Below are positions 24,453 through 32,853 of a stretch of DNA of 38,636 nucleotides, piece by piece. How positions within the stretch are numbered: position 1 is the first letter of the stretch; the number at the start of each line of letters is the position of its first letter. This stretch comes from Deltaproteobacteria bacterium (GTDB lineage: Bacteria > Desulfobacterota > Deferrisomatia > Deferrisomatales > BM512), in the NCBI GenBank assembly GCA_030591565.1, contig JAUVAU010000020.1, forward strand, positions 1-38,636, written 5' to 3'. The position numbers were made by a program, and so were the translations under genes. The notes beneath the pieces were generated by a model. That model worked only from the letters and a program-made list of their open reading frames with translations, was not told the DNA's origin and made no database searches.

Positions 24453-24571
24453 TAACTTCTCCGGTATTCCAGGACAATGTAACAGAGGGGGAGTATATCC
24501 GGATGCACCCGACAAATGAAGAGAATGTAGAGAAGCCTGTCTTTTCAGTAAAGTGGCAGGGAGGGTGGCGG

Positions 24572-25498
24572 TCACCTCACGTCAGCGCTACGGACTCCGT
24601 CGCGCTCCATAACCGTGCGGAGCTTTTTCAGTGCGGAGATTTCGATCTGCCTTACCCTCTCACGGCTCACCCCGCAGGTTTGTGCGATCTGCTTGAGCGT
24701 CATCGGCTCTGCGCCGTCGAGGCCAAAACGCATGGAGAGGATGTGGCGGTGGCGATCGCGCAACTCTACGATATGGCCGTTTATCAGCCAGCGGAGCTTT
24801 TCACGCCAAAGCTCCTTTGTGGGATCGATTACACCGGAAGCTGCTATGCGGTCACCCAGCAGCACATCTTCATCACAGTCGATCGGCTTGTCCAGAGAAG
24901 CCCCGGCGGCCCCGACCCTGCGCAGCCGCTCCAGCACTTCGACGCCGATCTCGGTGGCGCGGCTAAGCTCCTCCATCGTGGCCTGACGGTTTAGCAGCTT
25001 GGAGAGCTCTTCCTTCATCCTCTCGACCCTGCGAATGTCATCGTGGACGCGGATGGGCAACCGCACGGTGCGACCTTGGCGGACAAGGGCGCGCTGGATC
25101 GCCTGGCGAATCCACCAGGCGGCGTAAGTGGAGAAGCGGCAACCCCTGCCGGGGTCGAAGCGCTCCACCGCCCGGATAAGCCCCAGGTTGCCCTCTTCGA
25201 TCAGGTCCATTAACTGCATACCCCTGTTCATGTAACGGCATGCCAGCTTGACCACCAGCCTGAGATTGGCCTCTATCATCTTGCGCCGTGCTTCGGCGTC
25301 ACCCTTGGCGATCTTGCGGCCAAGTTCCTTTTCATCGTCAGCAGTGAGGAGGGAAACCTTGCGAATGTCCTTGAGGTAAACATCGACCGAGGGATCCCGG
25401 GCGAAGCTCGACGTCTTTGAGCGGCCCATGCTGGGTCGATTGCTTGCAGCGATGTTGGGCAATGCGACCGTTACCGGACCAGGCGCACGATGACCCAT
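24572..25498 (-). CDS. RpoS-like sigma-70 family sigma factor
   Basis: 308 residues; GGAGG lies 7 nt upstream of the ATG at 25498. The domains run region 1.2 (about 34-66, DPSVDVYLKDIRKVSLLTAD), region 2 (about 75-140, including EANLRLVVKLACRYMNRGMQ, DLIEEGNLGLIRAVERFDP and FSTYAAWWIRQAIQRAL), region 3 and region 4 with the helix-turn-helix (TLKQIAQTCGVSRERVRQIE). The lack of a long region 1.1 and the overall length match group 2 factors such as RpoS rather than RpoD. In many bacteria these control stationary-phase and stress genes; the regulon here is unknown. A candidate promoter lies upstream. Confidence 0.88.
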   Translation of the reverse strand: MGHRAPGPVTVALPNIAASNRPSMGRSKTSSFARDPSVDVYLKDIRKVSLLTADDEKELGRKIAKGDAEARRKMIEANLRLVVKLACRYMNRGMQLMDLIEEGNLGLIRAVERFDPGRGCRFSTYAAWWIRQAIQRALVRQGRTVRLPIRVHDDIRRVERMKEELSKLLNRQATMEELSRATEIGVEVLERLRRVGAAGASLDKPIDCDEDVLLGDRIAASGVIDPTKELWREKLRWLINGHIVELRDRHRHILSMRFGLDGAEPMTLKQIAQTCGVSRERVRQIEISALKKLRTVMERDGVRSADVR

Positions 25499-25900
25499 GA
25501 TCTACCTCCGCCCCGTCATTTTATCCGGGGCCTTACTCGTCCCCCCTCCGAAGACAACTCGAAAAACTTCAAGGGAAATAAAGAGGCCATGCTTTCATAA
25601 TATTAAATAGTTTCCATTTCGCAAGGGTCAAAAAAGTGACGCTAAACCAGTTGCCCAACCCCTAGTGCCGCCCCCGATAACACAACTCCCCAGATTCAGC
25701 GGACTTTTCGTGTTTCAGGCAAGCCGGTTATCAAAAAAACACTGGCGGCGGCAGGGGTTTTTTATCCGAAGGTGGTGCCTGATTTATTCTTTCGGATAAC
25801 CTCGACCCTCCCTGACTTTACAGCGAAATTCACATAACGGGCATTGGAAGTTCACAGGGCGGGCACTATGCCGCTACAATGGCCCCGGAGGAGTTATCCG
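25499..25900. other. Intergenic region between divergent genes
   Basis: Apart from the candidate promoter for the sigma factor gene, nothing further was recognised. No gene, repeat copy or riboswitch-like fold is apparent. The plus-strand gene that starts at 25901 should also have its promoter here, but no convincing -35/-10 pair was found. Confidence 0.4.
25602..25631 (-). promoter_or_regulatory. Candidate sigma-70 promoter for the sigma factor gene
   Basis: Read on the minus strand, TTGACC (complement of 25626-25631) is followed after 18 nt by TTTAAT (complement of 25602-25607). Each matches the consensus at five of six positions. It lies about 105 nt upstream of the start codon in an AT-rich stretch. 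Confidence 0.4.
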
Positions 25901-26629
25901 ATGCACCTTTTGAAAGTTGTAACCCTGTTTGTCGTCGCCACCTTTACTGCGGTGGCGCTCTCCCCTGCCAACTGCACGGCGGCGCAGAGTAGGGACGTCC
26001 GCAGCCTGATCGAGGCGGGCGCCATCGCGCTGAAGACCGGTGATTTAATCACTGCGGATTCAAACTTCGAGAACGCTGTCAGGGTTGACGCCAAAACCAA
26101 GCCGGAGATATCTACTCTTTGGCGCAGCGCGGGCGAAACCGCGCTTGAGGGGGGCAAGATCACCCGTGCGGCGGCTTTTTTCGCCAAGGCGATCCTCTAC
26201 GACGAGAGGGTGGCGCCGCGCTTGGGGGAGCTTTTGCTAAAGGGCGCGGCCACGATGGATAATGAGCGCAAAAGGGCGGGGATAGTGACCAGGGCCATCG
26301 GCTGGGCAGGGGCTGAGGCCGCGCTGGAGGCCTCGGTTGAGTACTACACACAAAGGCTGGGACCACCACGCAAAGTCTTCCTTGAGCACGCCGGGTGGAC
26401 CGAGCTGGCGACCCTCCAGCCGGGCGACGAGATTCACTATCTTTCGTCAGTGACCTTCAGGCAAAAGGATGCGGGCACCACAAGGATAATGCCGCCAACC
26501 ATCGCAGAAACCACGCGGCTGGCGCTCCAGCCTGCCGACGCCGCAGGCAGGGACTCCACCCCCGTCTGGCTGGCCCGTCACAGGGTGCCGACCAGGGTAT
26601 ACATTTGGCTCCTCCCCTTTTCCAATTAA
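25901..26629 (+). CDS. Exported TPR-like protein, unknown function
   Basis: The ATG at 25901 has GGAGGAG about 8 nt upstream; 242 residues. The first 30 residues (LLKVVTLFVVATFTAVALSP) form a signal peptide with cleavage likely near CTAAQ. Residues about 32-105 show helix pairs of TPR type (LIEAGAIALKTGDLITADSN, FENAVRVDAKT; ALEGGKITRAAAFFAKAILY). The remaining part (residues about 150-242), which includes a strand of the form DEIHYLSSVTFRQKDAG, was not recognised. It lies 23 nt upstream of the large peptidase gene and both products are exported, so a joint role is possible but unproven. Confidence 0.6.
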   Translation: MHLLKVVTLFVVATFTAVALSPANCTAAQSRDVRSLIEAGAIALKTGDLITADSNFENAVRVDAKTKPEISTLWRSAGETALEGGKITRAAAFFAKAILYDERVAPRLGELLLKGAATMDNERKRAGIVTRAIGWAGAEAALEASVEYYTQRLGPPRKVFLEHAGWTELATLQPGDEIHYLSSVTFRQKDAGTTRIMPPTIAETTRLALQPADAAGRDSTPVWLARHRVPTRVYIWLLPFSN

Positions 26630-26652
26630 AGCCGCTTTACCGGAGATAACGC

Positions 26653-29600
26653 ATGCGCATCGTCATGGCCGCCCTATTGGCCTTCCTCTCAGCTACCCAG
26701 CTTTGTCAGGCCTCTGCCCAAGCTACAGACAAACCAGCCAAAACAATTGTCCACCACGACATAAGGGTTACGATCGACCCGGTCGATAACACCCTCGACG
26801 CGGTGGACGTGATAGCCTCGCCGCCCCCGGCAGAGTCGGGCAAGATCGAATTCTTCCTCGCCAAGGGGCTCTCTCCTTCGGCTGGCGAATTGGCGGCGAC
26901 ACCATTGGACTCGCCCGCCAATTCAGGTAACGGTGGTATCTACTCCGGCTACTCCGCCACGGTGACTGACGGCGAAGTACTGACCCTCACCTACGCAGGG
27001 GTGGTCAACCATCAACTGAAAGCGGTGGGCAAGGAGTATGCGCGGGGGTTCATGGCGACGCCGGGTATCATCTCCACCGATGGGGTGGTGCTCTCCGGCG
27101 CGACCCACTGGGTACCGCGCTTTGGCGATGAGCTTCTCACCTTCGATCTGGTGGTGGAGTTGCCGCCGGGTTGGGATGCGGTGAGCCAGGGGGAACTGAT
27201 TGAGCGGGTCACCTCCGACAAGGGGACGCGGGTACATTGGCGTTCGGCCACCCCACAGGACGAGATATACCTCATCGCCGCGCCCTTCACCTATTATGAG
27301 CAGCAGACCGATGGCTTCACGGCGATGGCGTACCTGCGGACACCCGACCCTGCCCTTGCGCAAAAGTTTCTGGACGCCACCCTGCGCTATATCAAGATGT
27401 ACGAGGGGTTTATCGGCCCCTACCCTTTTACCAAGTTCGCCCTGGTGGAGAACTTCTGGGAGACGGGCTACGGGATGCCTTCCTTTACCCTGCTGGGGCC
27501 TCGCATCATCCGCTTCCCCTTCATCCTGCGCACCTCCTACCCCCACGAGATACTTCACAACTGGTGGGGCAACTCCGTCTACGTGGATTATAGCCGGGGC
27601 AACTGGGCCGAGGGGCTGACCGCTTACCTGGCCGACCACCTGATGCGCGAACAATCGGGGGCGGGGCGCGATCACCGTGAATCCACCCTGCAAAAATATC
27701 TCGACTATGTGGCAGACGGAAATGACGGCCCGCTGACCGGGTTCGTTTCACGGCATAGTTCGGCCAGCGAAGCCCTTGGCTACGGCAAGTCCCTCATGGT
27801 CTTCCACATGCTGAGAAAGAAGCTCGGTGACGAGAGCTTCACCAAGGGGCTTCAGCAGTTCTACCTGGACAACAGGTGGGAGCGCGCCTCCTGGACCGAC
27901 CTTGAATCCGCCTTCGAGAAAGCAACGGGTGAGGAGTTGGACGGTTTCTTCACCGCCTGGGTGGAGCAGACCGGCGCTCCGATCCTCGCCCTCAAAGAGG
28001 TGCGACGGGAAGAGACGCCGGAAGGGTGGAGGGTGTCGGGACAGTTGTCGCAAACCCAACAGTCCGCACCCTACGAGCTGGAAGTCCCCATAGCCATGAC
28101 CGTAGAAGGTTCGCCCCAGGCCCTTGCGGAGAGGGTGAAAATGACGGGCGCACAAACTCCTTTCACCTTCTCGACGGATTCAAAACCCCTGAGGATCGAC
28201 GTCGATCCTGGGTTCGACCTCTTCCGGCTGCTGGATCGAAACGAGACCCCTCCCGCCCTCTCCGGCTCCTTTGGGGCGGATAAATCGGTTATGGTCCTCC
28301 CCTCCGGGGCTGCTCCGGAGATGATAGCGGGCTACAAAAAACTGGCGGAAACATGGACAGAGGGGAACGAGGGCGACTTCACTATCGTGGAGGACAGCGA
28401 GCTGGATGCGCTGCCCGCCGATGGCGGGGTGTGGCTGCTGGGGTGGGAGAATACATTTCTGCCGAAGCTGAAAGAGGCGCTCTCCATCTACCCGGCAAAA
28501 TTTGGTGATACGGAGACGGACCTGGGCTCCACCACAGTACCAAGGGAAGGCCATTCGGTCGTCGCGACAGCGCGCAGGGATGGCGACCCTCTCAATCAGA
28601 TCACCCTTGTCGCCGCCGATACGGTAGCGCCGCTACCGGGGCTGACCCGCAAGCTCCCCCACTACCATAAATACAGCTACCTCGGCTTTGCCGGGGATGA
28701 ACCGGCCAACATCGCCAAGGGGCGCTGGCCCGCCGTGGGTTCGCCGCTCACCTTCTATTTTGAGGAGAACGCAGCGCGAGGCACGCTACCCCAGTCCCCC
28801 CCGCTGGCCCAGCTGCCACCGGTCTTCTCCAAAGCAAAGATGATGGAGGTTATCGAGTATCTGGCCTCGGTCGAACGTGAAGGCCGTTCCATAGGAAGCG
28901 CGGGGCTGGAGAAAAGCTCAGCTTTCATTGTGGAACATTTCCGCGCCTCCGGCCTTCAACCGGGGGGTGACGAAGGCGGTTGGCTGCAATCATTCACCGC
29001 AAAGGATGAAAAGGGCGAAGAGGCACCTGTGGCTAACGTCGTCGGCATCGTCAGGGGAACAAATCCTGCGCTGGCCGACCAACCGCTGGTGGTGGGCGCA
29101 CATTATGATCACCTTGGCCTTGGCTACCCCGACGTGAAAAAGGGAAACAAGGGCAAGCTGCACCCCGGAGCCGACGACAACGCTAGCGGCGTGGCCGTCC
29201 TGCTGGAGCTTGCCAAACATTTCGGCGGTTCACCTATGGAGAGACCCATCATCTTCGTCGCTTTTAGTGCCGAAGAACTCTCCCGAACGGGGTCGCTGCA
29301 TTACCTGAAGGCCTCGCCCTTCCCGCCGGAGAAGACCTTCGCGATGATAAACATCGACACCGTTGGCAGGTTGGGCGAAGGGAAGATTCTCGTGCTTGGC
29401 GCGGGGTCGGCGCGGGAATGGGTCCATATCTTCATGGGGGCGGGGTTTGTCACCGGCGCGAAGGTTGAGTCGGTGATGAAGGACTTTGGCTCCAGCGATC
29501 AGGCGAGCTTTATCGAGGCGGGGGTTCCGGCGGTGCAGCTCTTCACCGGGGCGCATCTGGACTACCACGCCCCCGGCGATACCCCGGACAAGATAGACGG

Positions 29601-29997
29601 TGACGGGCTGGTGGCGGTGGCCGAGGTGGCAAAGGAGGCGGTAGAGTACCTTGGGAAACGGGCCGACCCGCTCAGTTCAACCCTGGGCAGCTCAAAATCC
29701 GGTGCGTCGCCAAAGCAGGGGTCGCGGACCCAGCGAAAGGTTTCCTTGGGCACCGTTCCCGATTTCTCCTACCAGGAGGGTGGAGTCAAAGTCGCCCAGG
29801 TGGTGGAAGGTTCCCCGGCCCAAGAAGCAGGGATAGAAACGGACGATGTGATTACAGCGGTGGATGGGGAAGAGGTTGACGATCTGAAAGCATTCTCCGA
29901 CATCCTGAAGAAGCACTCGTCCGGCGACACGGTCAAGGTGACGGTCAAACGCGGCGGCGAGGAGATTACCCTGGAAGCGGTCCTCACCACGCGCTGA
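26653..29997 (+). CDS. Exported M1-M28-PDZ metallopeptidase fusion
   Basis: 1,114 residues with an N-terminal signal peptide (MRIVMAALLAFLSATQLCQA then SAQA). Two zinc-peptidase domains and a PDZ domain follow. The M1-like domain (about 40-480) has HEILH (H298, E299, H302) and the third ligand E320 in GNWAEGLTAY. The M28 domain (about 750-1010) has all five expected metal positions: H817 (with D819) in GAHYDH, D841 in GADDNASG, E874-E875 in SAEE, D902 in MINIDTVG and H972 in DYHAPGDT. A PDZ domain occupies about 1020-1110 (VVEGSPAQEAGIETDDVITA). Both active sites look intact. Such a protein would degrade peptides in the periplasm or outside the cell; its substrates are unknown. Confidence 0.88.
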   Translation: MRIVMAALLAFLSATQLCQASAQATDKPAKTIVHHDIRVTIDPVDNTLDAVDVIASPPPAESGKIEFFLAKGLSPSAGELAATPLDSPANSGNGGIYSGYSATVTDGEVLTLTYAGVVNHQLKAVGKEYARGFMATPGIISTDGVVLSGATHWVPRFGDELLTFDLVVELPPGWDAVSQGELIERVTSDKGTRVHWRSATPQDEIYLIAAPFTYYEQQTDGFTAMAYLRTPDPALAQKFLDATLRYIKMYEGFIGPYPFTKFALVENFWETGYGMPSFTLLGPRIIRFPFILRTSYPHEILHNWWGNSVYVDYSRGNWAEGLTAYLADHLMREQSGAGRDHRESTLQKYLDYVADGNDGPLTGFVSRHSSASEALGYGKSLMVFHMLRKKLGDESFTKGLQQFYLDNRWERASWTDLESAFEKATGEELDGFFTAWVEQTGAPILALKEVRREETPEGWRVSGQLSQTQQSAPYELEVPIAMTVEGSPQALAERVKMTGAQTPFTFSTDSKPLRIDVDPGFDLFRLLDRNETPPALSGSFGADKSVMVLPSGAAPEMIAGYKKLAETWTEGNEGDFTIVEDSELDALPADGGVWLLGWENTFLPKLKEALSIYPAKFGDTETDLGSTTVPREGHSVVATARRDGDPLNQITLVAADTVAPLPGLTRKLPHYHKYSYLGFAGDEPANIAKGRWPAVGSPLTFYFEENAARGTLPQSPPLAQLPPVFSKAKMMEVIEYLASVEREGRSIGSAGLEKSSAFIVEHFRASGLQPGGDEGGWLQSFTAKDEKGEEAPVANVVGIVRGTNPALADQPLVVGAHYDHLGLGYPDVKKGNKGKLHPGADDNASGVAVLLELAKHFGGSPMERPIIFVAFSAEELSRTGSLHYLKASPFPPEKTFAMINIDTVGRLGEGKILVLGAGSAREWVHIFMGAGFVTGAKVESVMKDFGSSDQASFIEAGVPAVQLFTGAHLDYHAPGDTPDKIDGDGLVAVAEVAKEAVEYLGKRADPLSSTLGSSKSGASPKQGSRTQRKVSLGTVPDFSYQEGGVKVAQVVEGSPAQEAGIETDDVITAVDGEEVDDLKAFSDILKKHSSGDTVKVTVKRGGEEITLEAVLTTR

Positions 29998-30070
29998 CCA
30001 CTTTGGGGTTTTCAAAAACGTCTGCCAAAACATCTTCGCTACCGCACCGGATTAAAGGGATTAACCCCCT

Positions 30071-30715
30071 TTACACTCCCCGGTCCCGCTCGGGCCAGAT
30101 GATCCTGTGAAGTTGGAGCTGAAAGCGCACATCCAGTCTGTCCTCCACCATCCAGGCGGCCAGCTCGGCGGGGTCCACCAGCCCATATGCGGGGGAGAGG
30201 CTTATGAGGGTGCGGCCAACAAGCTCCTTGTCCTCTATCACCTCTTTCGACCACTCGTAATCGGCCCTGCTGGTGAGGATGAATTTGACCTCGTCGCTGG
30301 GCCTCAGGAGGCCGATGTTGGACCAGAGGTTGCTCTCCGCCATGCCGGAACCCGGCGTCTTGATGTCCATCACCACCGTGACCTCGGGGGGCAGGCCGTA
30401 AATTGAATAGCTGCCGTTTGTCTCCAGCAACACCCTCGCGCCGCCCTCCACCAATAGTTCAAGAAGCTCAAAGGCGGATGGCTGGTGCAGGGGCTCGCCG
30501 CCTGTGACCTCGACCATCTCCACGCCGAAGGCGAGGGCTTTTTTCGCCGCCGCCTCGGGGGTGGTCTCTTCCCCGCCCTGGCGCGAGTAGCGTGTGTCGC
30601 AGTAGTTGCAGTCCAGATTGCAGCCGCCCAAACGGATGAAGGTGCAGGGGTAGCCGGACCAGTGGGATTCACCCTGTATGGAGGTGAATATCTCTGTTAC
30701 GAAGAGTTGCGACAT
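30071..30715 (-). CDS. queE: 7-carboxy-7-deazaguanine synthase
   Basis: 214 residues, usual for QueE. The enzyme is a radical SAM protein that contracts 6-carboxytetrahydropterin to 7-carboxy-7-deazaguanine, an early step toward queuosine. The CX3CX2C cluster motif is C32-NLD-C36-NY-C39. Other matches are the N-terminal FTSIQGESHWSGYPCTFIRL and the VEVTGGEPL motif for SAM binding. No queC, queD or queF lies nearby. gluQ at 21059 uses the finished nucleoside, so the genome should carry the rest of the pathway elsewhere. The gene converges with the peptidase gene across a 73-nt gap; no clear terminator was seen there. Confidence 0.9.
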   Translation of the reverse strand: MSQLFVTEIFTSIQGESHWSGYPCTFIRLGGCNLDCNYCDTRYSRQGGEETTPEAAAKKALAFGVEMVEVTGGEPLHQPSAFELLELLVEGGARVLLETNGSYSIYGLPPEVTVVMDIKTPGSGMAESNLWSNIGLLRPSDEVKFILTSRADYEWSKEVIEDKELVGRTLISLSPAYGLVDPAELAAWMVEDRLDVRFQLQLHRIIWPERDRGV

Positions 30716-30782
30716 GGGTGGACTGTAACATGAATCGGGCGCGAGGACATCGGCCCAAGTGGCGCGGGTGTTACACTAGGAG

Positions 30783-31012
30783 TTTGTTGAGAAACCCCGG
30801 ATATCCTCCGATTGATGTTGTCAGGGGCGAAAAATGATCCTCGAAATACCTATCAGTATGCCTGCGGTCATTTTTCTTCCCTTCCTCGTCCTCGAATGAT
30901 CTTCGAGGCTTCCAGTTTATCGTCGGCTTGGTTAGAGGTTTGTCCGGCATCGGCTAAAATCTCCAGTTCAGCGTTATCCCCCGCTTCAGGAGAGCTTTTC
31001 GGAGAGCCTCCT
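30783..31012 (+). repeat. Noncoding ~240-bp repeat, copy C
   Basis: It has the same orientation as copy A and is close to it in sequence, including the identical loop CTATCA in the core hairpin (arms 30829-30837 and 30868-30876). About 10 bp are missing near its far end, and the terminal hairpin is degenerate (CCCCCGCTTCAGGAGAG). It ends 64 nt before the lysA start codon, so the lysA promoter must lie in or beside the repeat. No lysine riboswitch was recognised in the gap. Confidence 0.85.
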
Positions 31013-31076
31013 ATTTATATTTATGATAGTCTGCTCAGCCTTACTTGAACACATCCGACCACGGGGAAAACTTGCG

Positions 31077-32318
31077 ATGCACCATTTCGATTACAAAGAT
31101 GGCCTGCTCCACTGCGAAGCGGTAAGCCTTGCCGACATAGCTGCCAAGGTAGGCACGCCCTTTTACTGTTACTCCAAAGCCACCCTGCAAAAACACCTGA
31201 AGGCCTTCCAGGACGCCTTTGCCGGGGCGGACCATATTGTCTGCTACTCGGTCAAGGTCAACTCCAACCTCTCGGTGCTCGACACCCTCTTCACTGGGGG
31301 GGCCGGGGCCGACGTTGTCAGCGGCGGCGAGCTTTTCAGGGCACTAAAGGCTGGAGGCGACCCGAAAAAAATAGTCTACTCGGGCGTCGGCAAAAAAGAG
31401 GAAGAGATCCGCTTCGCCCTTGAGTCAGGCATCCTGATGTTCAACGTGGAGAGCCCCCTTGAGCTGCTGACCATTGACAGGGTCGCCGCCGAGCTGGGCC
31501 TGATCGCCCCCATCGCGATCCGCGTCAACCCCGACGTGGACCCGCGCACCCACGCCTACATCTCCACCGGGCTGAAAAAGAACAAGTTCGGCATCGCCAT
31601 CGAGCGGGCGCTGGTCGAATACCGTGCCGCGCGCGATCTCAAAAATGTGGAGATCGTCGGCGTTGACTGCCACATCGGCAGCCAGATCACCGAGATCGGC
31701 CCCTTCGTGGATGCGGTGCAGAAGATCAAGAAGCTGGTCGTCGATCTCAAGGAGGAAGGGATCGACATCAAGTACTTCGACATCGGCGGCGGGCTTGGCA
31801 TCCCCTACGACGACGAGACCCCGCCCCACCCCTCCGAGTATGGACGGGCGGTGATCGATACCGTGGGCGATCTGGGCCTCACCATCATCATGGAACCGGG
31901 CAGGGCGATTGCCGGCAACGCAGGTGTGCTGGTTGGCCGGGTTCAATACACCAAGGATGGAGAGAATAAGCAATTTATAATCGGGGACACTGCAATGAAT
32001 GACCTGATCCGCCCCAGCCTCTACGGTGCCCACCACGGTATAAAAGCGGTCAAGCAGTCAAGCGCGACCCGCTACGCCGATCTGGTCGGGCCAATCTGTG
32101 AAACCGGCGACTTCATGGCGAAGGACAGGGAACTGCCCGAGATGGAGCCGGGCGACCTCTACGCCGTTATGAGCGCCGGGGGGTACGGTTTCACCATGAG
32201 CTCCAACTACAACTCACGGCCCCGCCCCGCCGAGGTCATGGTCGACGGAGCAAACTATGAAATTGTCAGGAAAAGGGAAAGCTACGAAGATCTGATTCGG
32301 GGTGAAAAAACCGTGTAA
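31077..32318 (+). CDS. lysA: Diaminopimelate decarboxylase
   Basis: 413 residues from the ATG at 31077 (a GGGGA lies about 10 nt upstream; the open frame extends to 31023 without homology and partly over an AT-rich spacer). This PLP enzyme converts meso-diaminopimelate to lysine. The PLP lysine is K60 in CYSVKVNSN. Other signatures are HIGSQITE, the glycine-rich FDIGGGLGIPY, the phosphate-binding EPGRAIAGNAG, the catalytic Cys in CETGDFMAKDRELP, and YNSRPRPAEVMVDG near the end. No other lysine or dapF genes are adjacent. It is flanked by repeat copies C (before) and D (after) and followed by a strong terminator. Confidence 0.95.
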   Translation: MHHFDYKDGLLHCEAVSLADIAAKVGTPFYCYSKATLQKHLKAFQDAFAGADHIVCYSVKVNSNLSVLDTLFTGGAGADVVSGGELFRALKAGGDPKKIVYSGVGKKEEEIRFALESGILMFNVESPLELLTIDRVAAELGLIAPIAIRVNPDVDPRTHAYISTGLKKNKFGIAIERALVEYRAARDLKNVEIVGVDCHIGSQITEIGPFVDAVQKIKKLVVDLKEEGIDIKYFDIGGGLGIPYDDETPPHPSEYGRAVIDTVGDLGLTIIMEPGRAIAGNAGVLVGRVQYTKDGENKQFIIGDTAMNDLIRPSLYGAHHGIKAVKQSSATRYADLVGPICETGDFMAKDRELPEMEPGDLYAVMSAGGYGFTMSSNYNSRPRPAEVMVDGANYEIVRKRESYEDLIRGEKTV

Positions 32319-32418
32319 TCACCCATAGCTATAGAGTCAGGAGACAAAAGGAAGTTGGCTGAAAAATTGTCTGTCTACTTACCCAGCATGGCTGATTGCT
32401 GACAAGGGCTGGATTTTC

Positions 32419-32508
32419 TTCGAGAACAAGGAAGGTGATAAGAAACGACCGGAGGAATACTTGTCGTATTTCGAGGATCATTTCTTAGCCTGACAAAGTC
32501 AATCGGAG
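32419..32508 (-). repeat. Divergent partial repeat, copy D
   Basis: Aligns with copy B on the plus strand from TTCGAG (32419) through AGGAAGG, GACCG and the conserved TATTTCGAGGATCATTT to AATCGGAG. It is therefore inverted relative to copies A and C. The core hairpin is kept with arms AAGAAACGA (32440-32448) and TCATTTCTT (32478-32486), an inner ATAC/GTAT stem and a 5-nt loop. Two outer base pairs are changed on both sides in a compensatory way compared with A to C. It is immediately followed by a further 9-bp hairpin, CTGACAAAG (32490-32498) with CTTTGTCAG (32519-32527). Confidence 0.7.
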
Positions 32509-32536
32509 AAAAGACAGGCTTTGTCAGTGATCTGAA

Positions 32537-32564
32537 GCCGGACTGCTAAGTCCGGCCTTTTATT
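32537..32564. terminator. Strong intrinsic terminator between lysA and the cobalamin operon
   Basis: A 7-bp stem GCCGGAC (32537-32543) and GTCCGGC (32550-32556) with loop TGCTAA, followed on the plus strand by CTTTTATTAT. It ends lysA transcription and lies just after the end of the ACT-protein gene on the minus strand, so it may serve both. Confidence 0.8.
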
Positions 32565-32853
32565 ATACGCGGTGCATATACCTAAACACCTCCGCGTCCT
32601 GGACACGCACTTCAAGTCCCAGCTCGTCCACCGACTTTTTCAGTGCTTCGGTCAACTCGTTCAACTCAAGGGGCGACTCGGCCATGTCACAGAGCATCGT
32701 CATGGCGAAAATCTCACCGGCGAGTATCTTCTGGTTTATATCCTCGATGTTGACCCGTTGCGCGGCAAGCACGGTGGCGATCTTGGCGACGATGCCCACC
32801 TGATCCCGCCCGATGACGGTCACCACAATTTTTCTTGATTCACTTGTACTCAT
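32563..32853 (-). CDS. Small ACT-domain protein (UPF0237-like)
   Basis: 96 residues forming a single ACT domain: IVVTVIGRDQVGIVAKIATV, then LAAQRVNIEDINQKILAG and a second half of the same beta-alpha-beta type. The order and length match stand-alone ACT proteins of the UPF0237 group. ACT domains usually bind an amino acid and regulate a partner. Here the gene overlaps cobJ by 4 nt at the end of a cobalamin operon, which does not suggest an obvious ligand. A role in the operon is an inference only. Confidence 0.75.
   Translation of the reverse strand: MSTSESRKIVVTVIGRDQVGIVAKIATVLAAQRVNIEDINQKILAGEIFAMTMLCDMAESPLELNELTEALKKSVDELGLEVRVQDAEVFRYMHRV

Noticed and set aside
30716-31076. Lysine riboswitch upstream of lysA
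   Set aside because: The region consists of repeat copy C, found also next to unrelated genes, and I see none of the conserved lysine riboswitch core.
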